Assembly (NCBI RefSeq): GCF_036898095.1
Contig: NC_090743.1
Span: 15,747,162-15,811,161, forward strand
Direction: 5' to 3'
From: Palaemon carinicauda
Lineage: Eukaryota > Arthropoda > Malacostraca > Decapoda > Palaemonidae
DNA: 64,000 bases
In this document: in pieces, positions 1-13,100 of the stretch
Numbering within the stretch: position 1 is the stretch's first letter
How the letters are laid out: every line of letters starts with the position of its first letter
Made by a program: the position numbers and the translations under genes
Notes under the pieces: model-generated
What the model was told of the DNA's origin: nothing
Seen by the model: only the letters and a program-made list of their open reading frames with translations
Databases searched by the model: none

Positions 1-1
1 A

Positions 2-100
2 GTGGAAGACTATGCCAAAGATAATGCGGCCGTTATTGCTACGTTGGAAAGGCAGACAGTGAATTTGACGGATGATGAGAAGAAAAGCAAATGCTGTTAA
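2..100 (+). CDS. Rab-like small GTPase, C-terminal end (partial)
   Basis: The reading frame is open from the left edge and ends at TAA (98-100), giving 32 residues. They read VEDYAKDN near the start and LTDDEKKSKCC at the end. A short acidic/basic linker ending in two cysteines at the very C terminus is the double-geranylgeranylation signal of many Rab GTPases, which anchors them to vesicle membranes. The -KSKCC end resembles Rab10 or Rab35 types, but the GTPase fold lies outside the window, so the subfamily is open. Nothing is odd in what remains. The alternative is an unrelated protein that happens to end in CC. Confidence 0.55.
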   Translation: MEDYAKDNAAVIATLERQTVNLTDDEKKSKCC

Positions 101-3100
101 GGTTGTATGGTATACTTATTTTAAGAAATAAATTTATAGTTCCAAGAGCTGGGGCATTATCAGTTCGAAGACTATGTCTTAGTTTGCCATTGCTGGTACA
201 GAGAATGTATAAAGACAATAATTGATATTGCAGTTAATGGTTACAGTGTAATTTACAGTTGTTATGAATCACCTTCCCCTTAGAAATTAACTGCCTTACA
301 GTACAATATGTACAGTAATGTAAATACTGTATATATGTATGAAGTACTCCATTAGAGTGAAATAGGTTAGTGACAGAGCGTAGTCACCATCTGTTCTTTC
401 CTAGAGAATATATTGGGTATATTTCTTGTATACATTATTTTATGTCATTTTTCAGATTGTGATATGTATAGAGGTTTATCATTGTTTGTTTTGTTTGAAT
501 GTCTATACTGATAAGTATCTTTTATATGAATTGTTCACTGTGTGATATGTTGAGTTTCCTATACAATAAGTTTTTAATGGTTAGTTGTATATTTCACCAT
601 GCTAAGTATTTTAGTCCAATGCTATCTGGAATTTCAGAAATGTCATACCAGTGAGAACATTGGAGTGATACTGAATTTTGCTTAGAAAGTGGATTCAGTT
701 ATAACATTTTACATTACATTAGTCAGTTACAGGGCCAGTACCAAGTAATGAAGTACAGGATGTGTTCGTCAATGCATTTCTTAGGCATAAGTACCGTAGT
801 CCCCTTCTGAGTGTTGTGATGTATAAAAAGTATGATTGTGTTTTATTGTTGTGTCTCTGAATTGGAAAAAAAACATTTCTCTGTGATAAAGCAGTTCTGA
901 TAGCATCATTTGTATCAGGGGAATCTTGATAATGTAAATTTAAATTAAGAATAAAATGGCAAGAATGTTTACTTTAGACAATTGCAGGAAATATGCTTTG
1001 AGTGCAAGATAGAATACTCTAACACATTAATTATAGCATCTCTGATTATTGCAGTTCTTCTTTAAAAAGATTGATTTGCAAATACTTTCATACAGTAGGC
1101 TAAGGCTGTTATGTTTGCGAAATACTTTTGCTGTAGCACATGTCAGAGTGAAATATACACAGTAGATGTAAAACTGAAAGAAAATCAGAGAAACTTCAAT
1201 TTAGCTTCTGCAAGATATCATAGTTAACCCCCATATATCCTTGAAATAGCAGAGATTAAATTACCAGCTTCGTCAAACTTACATTTGAATTAGAATTACA
1301 ATACTGTATTATTTATAGTATTATTATTTTAGATTGTTTTACAAGAGCACTTAGTCACATTTTCAGACTGTGATATGGATAGCTCAAATGATTTGTTATT
1401 AAATGAGGAGCAAAAGGTAGCAAGGTACAGTTGAAGTTGAACAGCAAAGTAGGAAGAAACCAAGGGATCCAAGACATTTTAGCAAATCAGAGTTCATAAT
1501 TACGTTTGTCAATACTGTGCTGCTTTGTCTTGGTATCAGATAAGCGTTGTGTGTCTTTCGTTTCTGATTACCTGTGATAAGTACTGATTTTTGGTAGGTA
1601 ACATAGCTTTTAATGAAGCACAATATTTTTTTTTTTTTTTTTTTTTTATAATTGAAGAAGTTTTTTATTTTTCATTATACAATACTGCACAATTGCTTTT
1701 ATGGCATGTTGATTGATGGATGTATGTATAATTGGAGAAGTGGGAATTGAAGTTTTGAGTAACATTCTATTGAGTTCAGTCAATAGATAAAAGTTTCAAT
1801 TAACTTGGTTAATATCTAAGCACAGTTTGGGGTACATACATACATACATATACCAAGGCACTTCCCCCAATTTTGGGGGCTAGCCAACATAAACAAATGA
1901 AACAAAAACAAAAAGGGGACCTCTACTCTCTCTGCATTCTAGTTTGGGGTAAAAGAATAAAAAGAATTTATATGAATTACTCTGAATCACAATATCTTAA
2001 CATACTTTGGGAAACAGCTGAGGAATTCGTTGCTGGTAATGTATTAATAACATAAGCTGAGAGTCTTAGTTTATTTGAATAAGATCAATATACGTTGATA
2101 CCGAGTAGAGTTTATATGCACATGTATGTAATTTTGTGCTGTTCCCCAGTATTGTACTATATTTCAACCAAAACGTAGTTGTGAACTTTGTTTCCATATG
2201 TTCATCAGTCATAGTAGAAAATAAGGAATTTACAAAAGTATTTTTTGTTATTATGCTGTAGTTGCATTTCTTGAAGGCACTTTATGGTATTGCTAAAAAG
2301 TACATGAAGATCATCACTGCATGCTCAAACTTACGTTAACATTCCAGTGGTCCTTGTCATGCACTACCGCAGTGAGCTTTGTATATGTATTGATTCTGAT
2401 ATTCGGTGTCCATACTTTATTGGTTGTGTGTTTGTTTCAAGTAATCTGTCTTTCATATCATTCCTATGATTGTATATTGAGTACATATAGAAATTCATCT
2501 TAGAAGAGTAGGGATTGATACTTTACCATGAAGTGTTGAAGTAAGCATTAAAGTATTTTTAGGTGATCGAATGTCGAGATGATTGAGCAAAATTTTTATC
2601 TAAATCCCTGGAACTTCTTTAGATGTGGTGTGAAAGGTTACTTTTAAAGATTGCTTCCAATTTCTAGCATTACTTTTACGTAAACCTTTTCAATCTTTTA
2701 ATCAAAAGCCTTGATATTTTTATATTTTTATTTTATGTTACTTTGTCTGATCATAATTTTCTCAGTGCCAATCATGTTACTCATCTTGATTAACTGATAA
2801 GAATACTCGTATATGGTTGAGTGATGCAGAGAAGTGTTGACATTTATTTTTAATGAAAATATAGTAATGTATACTTATTGTAGCAATGTTGTGAACATTT
2901 TTTTTTTGTCCTAGTTCAGCTTTCGTTTTGTAATCAAGCTGATTTTTTCATGTGGGTTGTCATGATTTTTATGATATGAATTGTCTGCACTAAGATAAAT
3001 TTTTTGAGGTGCTGGAAGTGGGATATACTTTTGTTATAGCATTTTCTGTAAGACCTTTGCAAGAGAATGGCCATTCATTTATTTCCATAAGTAAAGTTGC

Positions 3101-3480
3101 CATTTGAGGGAAATTTGTATTACAGTTGCATTTCACTTTATGCACATTTTTTCCTACGAGTATGCAAACCTTTCATCATTTGAAATGGGGACTATATTTA
3201 GCAGAGCTGGAGGGGCCGTTGAATTCATTAATGAGGTATTTAACAGCAGGTGGTGCGTGTGTGCATGTAACCCTGCCCACCTGCCTGTCGTAGAAACTTC
3301 GCATTTGTTTTTAGCCACAAGTAGACATACTATTGTGACCTATCCAAAGGCTTTGATCTCTTTCTTTTTGGGAAAATAAATTGAGGTTATTGATGATGGA
3401 TGTGAATAAGCAAGAGATTTGTTCTTGACAAGGGAAGGGTGAATGCTGCAACTGGTTTATGGCTAAACTGGCTGTAGATC
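101..3480 (+). other. 3' untranslated and intergenic sequence after the Rab-like gene
   Basis: AT-rich sequence with no convincing exon. AATAAA-type polyadenylation signals occur at 127-132 and again near 950, so the 3' UTR could be very short or about 1 kb. A T-tract lies near 1627-1648. Short open frames here lack codon structure or splice context. Confidence 0.5.

Positions 3481-3483
<3 letters not shown>

Positions 3484-3545
<62 letters not shown>
3484..3545. repeat. (CT)n microsatellite
   Basis: Uninterrupted CT dinucleotide tract of about 62 bp. It produces spurious Arg-Glu open frames on the minus strand. Confidence 0.95.
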
Positions 3546-3547
<2 letters not shown>

Positions 3548-3559
3548 GCTAATTGTAGG

Positions 3560-4660
3560 GGGCATGTTTATTCACAATCACCCCCTTGTGCAAGTGCAGA
3601 TGTCTTATTGTGCAGTGGCTTGGTGTATTCTTTAGCCTTCTCCAGTGCCAGTTTTGGCAACCCCCGAGAAGACACTGATGAAGCCTTGCACCTCTTTTTT
3701 TTCCCTCATCAAATGTGACTACTACTACAGCGTCTATGCATATGCCCCTGAATCGGTCCCTGGGTAGTATGCGGCATGAACAAGGAGATGCTGGATCTCC
3801 ACCGGTAGGTTTTTCAGTCTGTGGTGATGTTTGGAGTTCCCCTAGTACTTGCTACACCCCCAATGGAGGTTGAGGGCTCTTCTGTTGCTGTATAGACTGC
3901 CAACAGCTAGTTTGACCTAAGGAAATCTTGGACCTCCTTAGGTCTGGCAGGTAGACCCTCTATGTCTTTGTTGAGGGAGCTTATAGCTATGGCTACCTCG
4001 CCCCAGGTGTTCTCAGTGCCAGTGTCTGTGGTGATGCCAGTGATTACAGGTGTGGGTGCTGTGACCCCAATGCCTGTGTCCCCAGTGATGATTCTCCCTT
4101 TGGTTCCTAAGTCCGAAAGGACTTAAGCCCACTTCCGGGTAAGTGTGCTGGTGCCTGTGAGTGAGGCCCTGGCACAAGTTTGTGTCATTCCCAAAGTTGG
4201 CTCCGTGTCCTAGATTATCAAACATGTTCCCTGGTGACTGATGTTACCCCTGGTGAGTTTACCCCTATGTCCATCACCCTGACCCCTGTGCCTGTGGTTC
4301 TGGGGCCCACAGCCCCTTCCCACTTTGTGCCTGTGACCCCAGCCCCTCTGCCTTTATTGCAAGGCCCCCCCTCCCGTAATTGTGCGTACTGCCTCCATTG
4401 TGACAGTGTTCCAAATGTTGTGGTTCCTGTTTGAGTAACCAGTGTGTTTTCTCCCCTGGGCCTCAGGGAGATTTGTGGTCGATGGTCGTTAGACTCAAAC
4501 TACTCTGCTCTCAGAGCCTGAGATAATGGTGGGAAAGAGAAAGAAATATTTATGTTCTTCTCCAACTCCTTTTCCTCATCTGCCTCGTCTTCAACTCCTG
4601 ACTCTGATTCAGATGTTTCCTCTAAGAAGACAAACAAGAAAAGGGGCTAACCTTTTGATA
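3560..4660. other. GC-rich decayed segment, possibly an old retroelement gag region
   Basis: This stretch is clearly richer in G and C than its surroundings. It contains short Pro/Val/Thr-rich open pieces (for example around 4180-4434) that are broken by stops and frame changes. The composition is like the proline-rich gag regions of the DIRS-like elements in this window, but I see no diagnostic motif. It is most likely a decayed mobile-element coding region. Confidence 0.3.
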
Positions 4661-4827
4661 AGGAAAGACTTCAATGAGTAATCAAGACTCTTTAATACAT
4701 GTATAGCATACACTTGAACATTCAATATACCCCACTGCTAACACACATCCTGTGCAGTGATTCAATATAATTCCTTGTCCAGCCTAATATGTATTTTATA
4801 CATATCCTTTAGTTTTAAACATTTAAA

Positions 4828-6750
4828 CTTACCCGCTGGTTATATATAATAGCTTTATTCTTCTGACCGGCAGAAAATTCAAAACTCGCGGCAATCGCAT
4901 AGATATGCCAGGTATACACTAGCGCCACCATGGAGCTAGGTCGAACTATCCCCCCTAGTATCAGATTTTCATCTGCCGCCATATTGGCAAGAGCTTTGGA
5001 AATTCACTCGCTGTTTATCAGGAATTAACAGTGTTCTTGGTGATGTACAGTTGTTTATTGGTTTTGACTTCCGCAGATATTGGACTCGCTTACGGATTCT
5101 CTTGAATATCTATTGAATAGGATCAAGTGGATTATATTTTTACCCTTGCTTGATTTTGATCTCTCTATTTACATTTCAAAATGGCTGACCCCTCCCCTTC
5201 ATATAGAAAGTGCATGAAAGGGTGTAAAACTCAGCTTCCAAAAGCCTCTGTTGATCCCCATACAATTTGCATTAAATGTAGGGGTAAAATTTGTAATTTT
5301 GAAGATAGATGTCAAGAATGTTTTGAATTATCCGAGAGTCAGTGGTTGGCTTATGAACGCTGCTCTCATAAATTAGAAAGGGATAGAATCAGACGTAGTT
5401 CCTCTCGATCAAGGGATTTATCATTTTCGAATGTCATTGAACCTAACTCTTCCCCTGTAATGGTAGATCCTGAACCTAATTCTGTTCAATCTGAGCCAAC
5501 AATGAAAGATATGATGACAGCGATCCAGGCTCTTGGTTCAAGGGTGGAATTGCTAGCAGCCGACAAAGACCAAATTATGTCCGAAGTTAATCTGCTAAAA
5601 AGTGGTAATATTAATAGTGCTATTAATGTGTTCAGTGATGTGGAGGGTGCGTCTGCGCATTCTTGTCATTCACCTAGCCTTAGACCTCTTGCAAGCTCCC
5701 GAACCCATGGGAGAAGATAAGTCGATCGGCGAAAGGGAACTAGAGGCGTCATCAATCGCGCAGACGTACCTTCGAGTGTTCCTGTTGTCTCTATGTCACA
5801 GATCGCTCACCCTCACCATGGGAAAGGTGAGTTTAGTTTGTTATCCTCGTCCTCGGATGAAACTACGCATGGCAAAGTCTGGCGTCAAGCTTCCAGACCC
5901 CCTAAAAGAAAGGCGGATGAAGGCGCGCAGCGACACGATCCATCACCGCAAAGCGCCTGGCTGTAGCCATTGGAATTTGCCAGAGCGCTTTCAATTGCCT
6001 ACTCAATGCTCTCCTCCTAAACGGACTAACAAAATGTCGGAAATTGACAGGATAATTCAGACTGAGTCTGGTGTCACAGTGCATGCACCACCGCTTCCAT
6101 TGGACTGGATTCCACCTCCCGCTTATGTGGAGCGTTATGAGAGTGACGAAGAGGGCGAATTCGCTATGGAAGTTTCGACTCCTGTTTCGCCGAAACCTGA
6201 TCCTAAGTGGTCTATGCTGCTTGACATGAAGCAGCAACTATCAACTTTTATGCATTCTTATCAGCCCGCAGTCAACAAAGTGTTGGTTCGTCATGATTCC
6301 GATCGTGATGCGATGTCGCACAGGTGGCCTACCTTTACACGCGATTTTGATCGTGGTGATGGGACTGCTTCTACTAAGTCTGCTAATACTCATAGAGTAT
6401 CTATTTCCCTTGACAGCAAACGTCAAGCGAGTGAGCATGACGTCGAGAGTCATTCCAGGTGCGACGACAAGCGCCAGGCAGCTGAGCGCGAAGTCACGTG
6501 CCAGGCGCCTGAACGTGACATGGGACGCCTAGCAAAGAGTGACTTAAAACAAAAAGAACGTGACGTCGCATGTCAAGCAGACCGAATGCACAAGCAAGGA
6601 GGGTGCGTGATAGCAGTGGCAGGGAGGAAGGTGCCGTCAAAAGCAAGGAAACGACGGGCATACGTGAACAGGCAGAAACTGTCTCTACTTGTAAACTCAA
6701 GCAAGTCAGGGGTTGGGAGGGACAAAGTTTATAGCCACATATTATGGTTC
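4828..6750 (+). mobile_element. incomplete DIRS-like retroelement (left part with gag-like ORF)
   Basis: The left end carries an AAACTTACCC sequence like the end of the element at 15145. It is followed by a leader and an ORF starting MADPS, as in that element. A second shared block is the gag stretch 'gacctcttgcaagctccc' at 5685-5702, matching 16556-16573. No reverse transcriptase, RNase H, recombinase or right terminal repeat follows, so the copy is truncated at the 3' side somewhere after about 6720. The exact ends are uncertain. Confidence 0.6.
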
Positions 6751-6792
6751 TTTGTGATCTTTCTTCTCTCACTGCTAGTGAGACTGTATTAA
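5181..6792 (+). pseudogene. DIRS-like gag-type ORF, frameshifted
   Basis: The first part (5181-5720) begins MADPSPSYRKCMKGCK and has paired cysteines (CIKC, CQEC) spaced like a zinc-binding module, then a Ser/Arg stretch and a helical segment. It runs into a stop at 5718-5720. The open reading continues in another frame from about 5602 to 6792, so one indel separates the two halves. The second half has an acidic patch (YESDEEGEF) and loose Arg/Glu/Cys repeats near 6420-6600. The role is presumably retroelement particle or nucleic-acid binding, inferred from its first-ORF position in DIRS elements. It is not a host gene. Confidence 0.55.
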
Positions 6793-6929
6793 GATTGCAC
6801 ATGAGAGGTTATAGTACAAGGAAAGTTTCGTAAATGTGCATAAACTATTCTGCATAATTACTACTTTTAAAAAACTAATTCAATTCGCAGCAGACTTACA
6901 TGATTTTACTGGTTAACTTTCTTACTAAA

Positions 6930-6931
<2 letters not shown>

Positions 6932-7018
<87 letters not shown>
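6932..7018. repeat. (CT)n microsatellite
   Basis: Uninterrupted CT tract of about 87 bp just downstream of the truncated DIRS-like copy. Confidence 0.95.
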
Positions 7019-7019
<1 letters not shown>

Positions 7020-7021
<2 letters not shown>

Positions 7022-9835
7022 ATGCCTGTAATTCTGGATTCTTAAGCAATTTATCATATTGCTATATTTGGTAGTATGAAGAATGACTTTAATTTTGTCA
7101 TTATTAGTAGAGATGATTGTCTGTGTGTCCTCAACCCCATTGGTTTGATTTGTTCTTTAAATTGTGCTTAGTCAATTTAAAAAAAATAATAACAATATTG
7201 AAATGAATATGAAGGTTCCCATGTGTTAGGAAATGTGTTAGAAAACTGTAAGTATCAGTTATAACAAGCAAAAAAATTATAGAAAGAAGGTTGTCTAAAA
7301 TAATCACATGTTTTGAATTGTTATGGATATTTTATGAAATATGGTAGTTTGATGTCTATAAGGCGGTACATGACCCATATGTACTTTTCTTTGTGATTTG
7401 AGTACCTCCCAATGATTATTATCCTTGGGAAATAATATTATGAAATTGGTGTCTGCTGTCTTCACTTTGTCCACTAGTCTTTGCCATCATAAAGAGTAGA
7501 GATTCCCTGGCTACCCTCCATCTGGTGGCACTATTTGTTGCCTGATCCTTGCCTGTGGTTTTCCCTCTCCTGATGTTATCAATCCTCATTCTCACTACCC
7601 ACTTGGATCTGGTATCACTGTTCCCCCATCGGGCATGCCCGATCTCGTGGATAGGCCCTAAGACAACATCATGGGGTACTATGTACTCTAACATTTTTAC
7701 ACTTTTGTTACTTGGGTAAGAAGAAAAGATCAAGTAACGACTCGTGGGGGGATGCAGCAACTAAAAACGCTCGAAGGCTTTGTTTCTAAGATGAATGATG
7801 AATTAAGAAGCCTGTAGGAAGGATAAAGAGAAATATTCTGCATCTTTTACTGGTGTGAAAATGTGTACTACTATTATTTATAGTTCCAATAAGTACTTCC
7901 CATTCCCTTGCTCTTAATGTCTCTAAGGTAAAAGTGTGGGAAATTAGATGCTGTACAGTAATTTCTTTTATTTTCCAAACCTTGCTTGGAAAATTCTTAT
8001 AGTAGTTTTAGCATAACAAAGGTATTTCCAATTGATAAATTGAAGGCAAGCACAAGTCTTCTAACTGTTCTAATTCTTCGGTTTTCAAGATATCAGAAGA
8101 AAAGTGTCAAGGGAAATACATAACTGTAAATAAAGCCTAATTTGATTGATGGGCTTGCAGTGAAACAACTTGTTTCTTATGCCTTAAAGTTAATTGTTAA
8201 GGAAGAATAGAATACCATGGTTGCCTATGATGTTTCTTGGTGACTTGTTTTACATTTCATTACATGGTTGAGATAAAGCATTTCATGTTTGATACAGGTT
8301 TTGAAATGACACGAGAGTTCATCTTAATATTGGAAGTACTTGTACACTGCTAGGAACAAATAAGCATAATGATTTTATGTTTATGGGTACATATTTGTCA
8401 CAAATTATGTATAAAAAAGAAGACCTACTCTGGTTAGCGCACAACTAATGCTTCAGGGTTTTTACTAGATGAAGCTCAAGGGTAAACAAGTATGGTGTTA
8501 TGTACGCTTAATTTTACATGAATTTTGGTTAGGTGAAGCCCTAGACATAATGGTAGTATATGACAGAAAAGTTGAGAGCACTTATTTCCCTATAACCCAT
8601 GAAGGGTAGAATTAATGTGAAAACATTCATCATGAAGTTGATTTTAGGAGCAATTTTAATTCTTGAATATTGCAATTTGAATACTTTAATCTATTTAATC
8701 TATTATCTTCAGAACTTGAAGCTAGTACAGCTAAAATAATAATTTAATTTGATTTTTCTGAAGAAATATGGAAAAATTAGATGTAAATTCACTTTGGGAA
8801 CTTTTCAGCCTTAGCAATTTGGGAAGTTTGTAATTTGTTTTTACTGGAAAGTTTTTGTGAGACTCCCTTGTCACTTTTAAGATGAAAAAAAAATATCAAG
8901 TGTGTTTAGGAGAGTTATGGTTATGTTGTAAAACCAAATATATTCTACTATATTACTCTGCTGTCTTGAGGTCTGTAATAATTTTGACACTAATTTATAA
9001 AAAGTTGATATCTTCTACAGTGAAACAAATAGAAGTACAGTATTTGAAAAATTTGGAAGGTGTTAAAAATTGATTAAGGCTCTTACTCTTGAATGCATAA
9101 TTTCTTCACATTATTTGAAGTTATGTTAGATCTAATGCTTTCCAAATGCTTAAGGAAGTGGTGGGAGTATACATTTATGATTCTCTGTGGGAAGTTGATA
9201 TAACCATCATGATAATGTTTCTAGTTACTTTATCATTAATAAAACATTTTTTTTCTATAGCATTAGTTGTGTATCCTGTTATTTTGAGTTTCTTAGTAAA
9301 AAAGTATTTATCCTTTTTTTTTATAGATTTTTATCCCAGCCACCACTTGTACTGTAATAGTGACCCTTACTGCTCACACTGAGTCTTGCTTTATCTGCAT
9401 GTTAAAGGAGGAATAAAGGGTTCAAACATTTTTTTTTTTAACTATGCAGTGTTATTTAACTGGTTGTTAGACAACTGCTGTTGTGTTCATCTTGGGTGGT
9501 GTAAGATGAAAGTTAAGTGAATAATAAATGATTTGTTAAAATATACCATCAGGATGAAATTAGAAAGAGGGGCTTTGTTTCAATGAGATGATTGTCACTA
9601 CACTTGGGTGAAATTATTCATCAGATTTGGTACTCGCTCTTTTATTATTATATTGGGCTTGCAGGCATAGAGTGAACTGCATATTTGCAAAGTACACATG
9701 TTAGGGAAAATTTTAAAGATTAATCCTAACAGATTGTTGGAAATTTGTTAAAATATTTAGATGGATGTTGTGATTGCTTTTGAAATATTGTAATGTCCTA
9801 TAACTGAAAATATGGTAATCGTAGTGCCTATAATA
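7020..9835. other. intergenic, no recognised gene
   Basis: AT-rich sequence. A minus-strand open frame at 7419-7760 (113 codons) sits in a locally GC-richer patch. Its product matches nothing I recognise and has no splice or start context. Nothing else is supported. Confidence 0.4.
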
Positions 9836-9839
9836 TTAA

Positions 9840-10142
9840 CCCTTTTACCCCCAGGCTTTTTGGAAATTTCCAACCCTTAACCCCCCAAGGGGTTACTTTT
9901 TTCCCAGCACATTTTGGTTTATATTTCTTTTAAATTGCTCTAACAGCCTTAATTTTTGTCATAGAGAGGTCAGGTTGGTCTCATTCTCTTGGAAAATGTC
10001 TGAATTTTCTCAAAAATTTATCAAAAATATGAAAAAAAATAATTTTTATTGCATTTTTTTGCAAGGATGTACCGGTACGTCCATGGAGGTAAAGGGATGG
10101 CTTTTGTGAAACGTACCAGTACGTCCTTTGGGGGTAGAAGGG
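9840..10142. mobile_element. piggyBac-like MITE (303 bp) flanked by TTAA
   Basis: The left terminus reads CCCTTTTACCCCCA and the right terminus, reverse-complemented, reads CCCTTCTACCCCCA. TTAA lies directly outside both ends (9836-9839 and 10143-10146). TTAA duplication with CCC-starting termini is the piggyBac hallmark. There is no ORF, so this is a non-autonomous copy. Inside, the motif gtaccggtacgtcc and a variant occur near the right half as subterminal repeats. Confidence 0.75.
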
Positions 10143-10146
10143 TTAA

Positions 10147-13100
10147 GCCATTAGTGAAAACAGAGAAGAAAAGAATTACTCCAGTACAGCATTGAACTTA
10201 GACTTTAGGAATATATTGTAAATGGCTGTGTATTTTCCATGGATTTTTTCATTATTGTACTCATTTTATTTTATCAGCATTACAGTATTACTTTCAAAAT
10301 GAGTCTCAAATTTTGGACTTAGTGTGATGACAGCTAAGTAGAAACTTATTATAACAACCTTGTATGATGCACTAGACAGTACTATACAATACAAAGTTTC
10401 AGCATACCTTTGTAATCCAACTGTGTTACTGTCTGCCTTATACTTGACCTCTTATTTCAAAATTCTGTAATTTCACCTTGCTCTATCTTTCATATTACAA
10501 TAACAATAGAAGCTTATCAAATCGTAAGAAGTCATGTATTAGCTTTTTTCATTCCAGAAAATTTAATTGTTTATATTATTCAACATTCTTTATTAATCTT
10601 AAGTAAATTATGGTCCCAGAAAACAATGAATCCAGGAATAATTATCCAGACTGCAGTATTATTACAAAATTTTATATTAAAACCTTTAGTTTACGTGGTA
10701 CATTTATTACAATTTAAAAATACTGCTCAAGTTTTACAATTAAGGTTATGGATGTTGGTCAGTGCTGTTGCATATGGGCCAGTGTGTTCTGCAAACACTA
10801 AGCTGGCATTTGCAATATTTGGGGTTTTACTCCTGCTCACTCAAAAACCCAGTTGTGAATGGATACTGTGCTGTTACTTAGTGCAGAGTCAAAGAAGGAG
10901 AAAGGACCCTACGCCTTAGTTGTGATGTCTAGTATCCATGTTTTTCTACAATACATTCCCCAACACTATTTGATGGTATGAAACAAACTTTGATTATGGT
11001 CAATACTACGAATAATTTAATTATGTTTTGTTTAAGATTTCTGGGATAGGTAGCCTTGTATTTTTAGACATACTTTGCATTCTACCTTATAAGATGTCTT
11101 TCTTGTCTGAATACTGCATTCCATATTTCAAGGTTTAAAAGTCATCAATTAGTAACAATGGCAAGGGAAAGTTCATTGCATTTGTTCTCAATTTCCTTGT
11201 GACCGAACATATTGTGAGACCTGGAAAAAGAATGAGATAATGGATACTGGTGATTCATCAAATAGATCTACGTAACACCCAAAATCTTCCTATCCCTTGG
11301 TCACAGTGACAAAATGGTTGTGTGCCAATTGATGTAGCCTAACAAACTGCACTGCAGGGTATTATGGTCACTTGAAATTATCCATATTTTTACCATTAGG
11401 AGGTAAAATTATTAGATATTTAGGCCTTGCAATAAGATTAGTATTAATATTATGGCTTTTAAGTCAAATTTAAAGGGAGTTTTTCTGGTCAGCTAATCTT
11501 CAGGTGATACCAGGTAATTAGCAAAAGAAATTATAGCAGATGATAGTGGGTTTCTAGATTTAAGAGGCATAGATGTATAGTGTAGATTTAACTTATGATT
11601 TGCAGAGACAGAAACAATATACATACATTATGCATGGTTCGATTATGTGAATAGTATTTTAGGCTGTTTAGTTCTGGAGTATTTTATTATGAAAAGACAG
11701 ATTTTAAGTTTTGTTTTATTATTTAACCAGGTTTAAAGGCCGTCATTATGAAATATTTCTGTATATTAATAATAGGTTATTCAGTTGTTGAGGATTTCCC
11801 TTCTCTTAGGTTAATTGGAAAATTTTATTATGGAAAAGGAGTTTCACCTTCCATGTAAATTAATTTCAGTGAAGTACTTTAAAAAAGTTGTGGGAAATAT
11901 TTTGTATGATTCACAATTTGTAGAAAAAGGGGGCTTTGCTGGTGAAGTGCACAAATCAGATGAGCCTATAGCCCAGTACATATCTTAAAATCATAAAAAA
12001 TTTCTACAGTGTCTTTCCATTTACAGTATGTGCATGATATATAAGTACAGGTATTCAAATTTTTCTTTTCCGGTATACATATTTTAGGAAAACACATTAG
12101 CATAATGTGATCACTGTTTTATTTTTGGAAATGTTTAAAGATTTTCAACTTGAGACTTACCATTCCAAAATAATATCTTTTTTGCAGATTTACAGAAAGG
12201 TATATTGAAGTACTTTTATGTACTTGTGTCTTTTTTATTATTGGTTTTATATAGAAATGTAAATGGGTTAATGTAAGAATATTTTGTTACTGGACCTTTT
12301 TTTGTTTAGATGTTTTATATAGTACTTTGCTGCACACCTCTTGTGTATTTTATGATGCTAGCAAGAAAATATACTTTTAAGGTTGAGAAGTATATTTCCT
12401 GTTATACTTTGGGTGGCATTACTGTATGGTATTGGTTTGTTGATTAAATTGGATTTGTTAAAACATTATTTTTATATAGCTATGTATAGGATTTCAAAAT
12501 CACAGCATTAGCAGGGTATTTCTATCAAGTTATCATTAAAAATGTTATTTTAGGGATACACTCTCTTAAAATTATTTTCTTGTGTTTACCATATTTTGGC
12601 AGGATATACCTGTGTCAGTCTGTATGCCATCTAAAGAATTACTGTATAGTACTCATGTGTCATGGCGTAAATGATACTACACCTTTGTTGTGACCCTTTA
12701 GCCCCTGTGGTATTGATTTCTTCCTATTATTGTACAATGTTCCCTTTCTATCCTCAGTATCGATCTGTTCAACTACTACTGCTTAATTTTGCTCTGATTT
12801 TTGGATTTCATTAAAAGGAAATCTTTTAAGTAATTATTATGAGTATGTCAAGAAGTGCCTCCTTGGTCTCATTAGACAACTCTATAAAATGTAAAGATGT
12901 CAACAACTTGGTCCTCTCAATGCTTGTAGGCATTTCCGTAGTTGCTGCTCTTCAGATGTGACTACAGTAATTTGTTGCTTTTTTACTCAATTTTTTGCAT
13001 TAATTATTTTTGTGATAAGAATATGAAAAAAATCATAATTTGTGACCTATTGTTGGTGTTGATTATGAATTACTGGAAATTATGTTAGCCAGTACTGTAT

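Noticed and set aside
4013..4434. His-rich and Pro/Val-rich ORFs on both strands
   Set aside because: They reflect local GC-rich low complexity in a decayed segment, with no start, splice or domain evidence.
7419..7760. Minus-strand ORF of 113 codons
   Set aside because: No recognisable domain, splice sites or start context. Kept only as an unexplained GC-richer patch.
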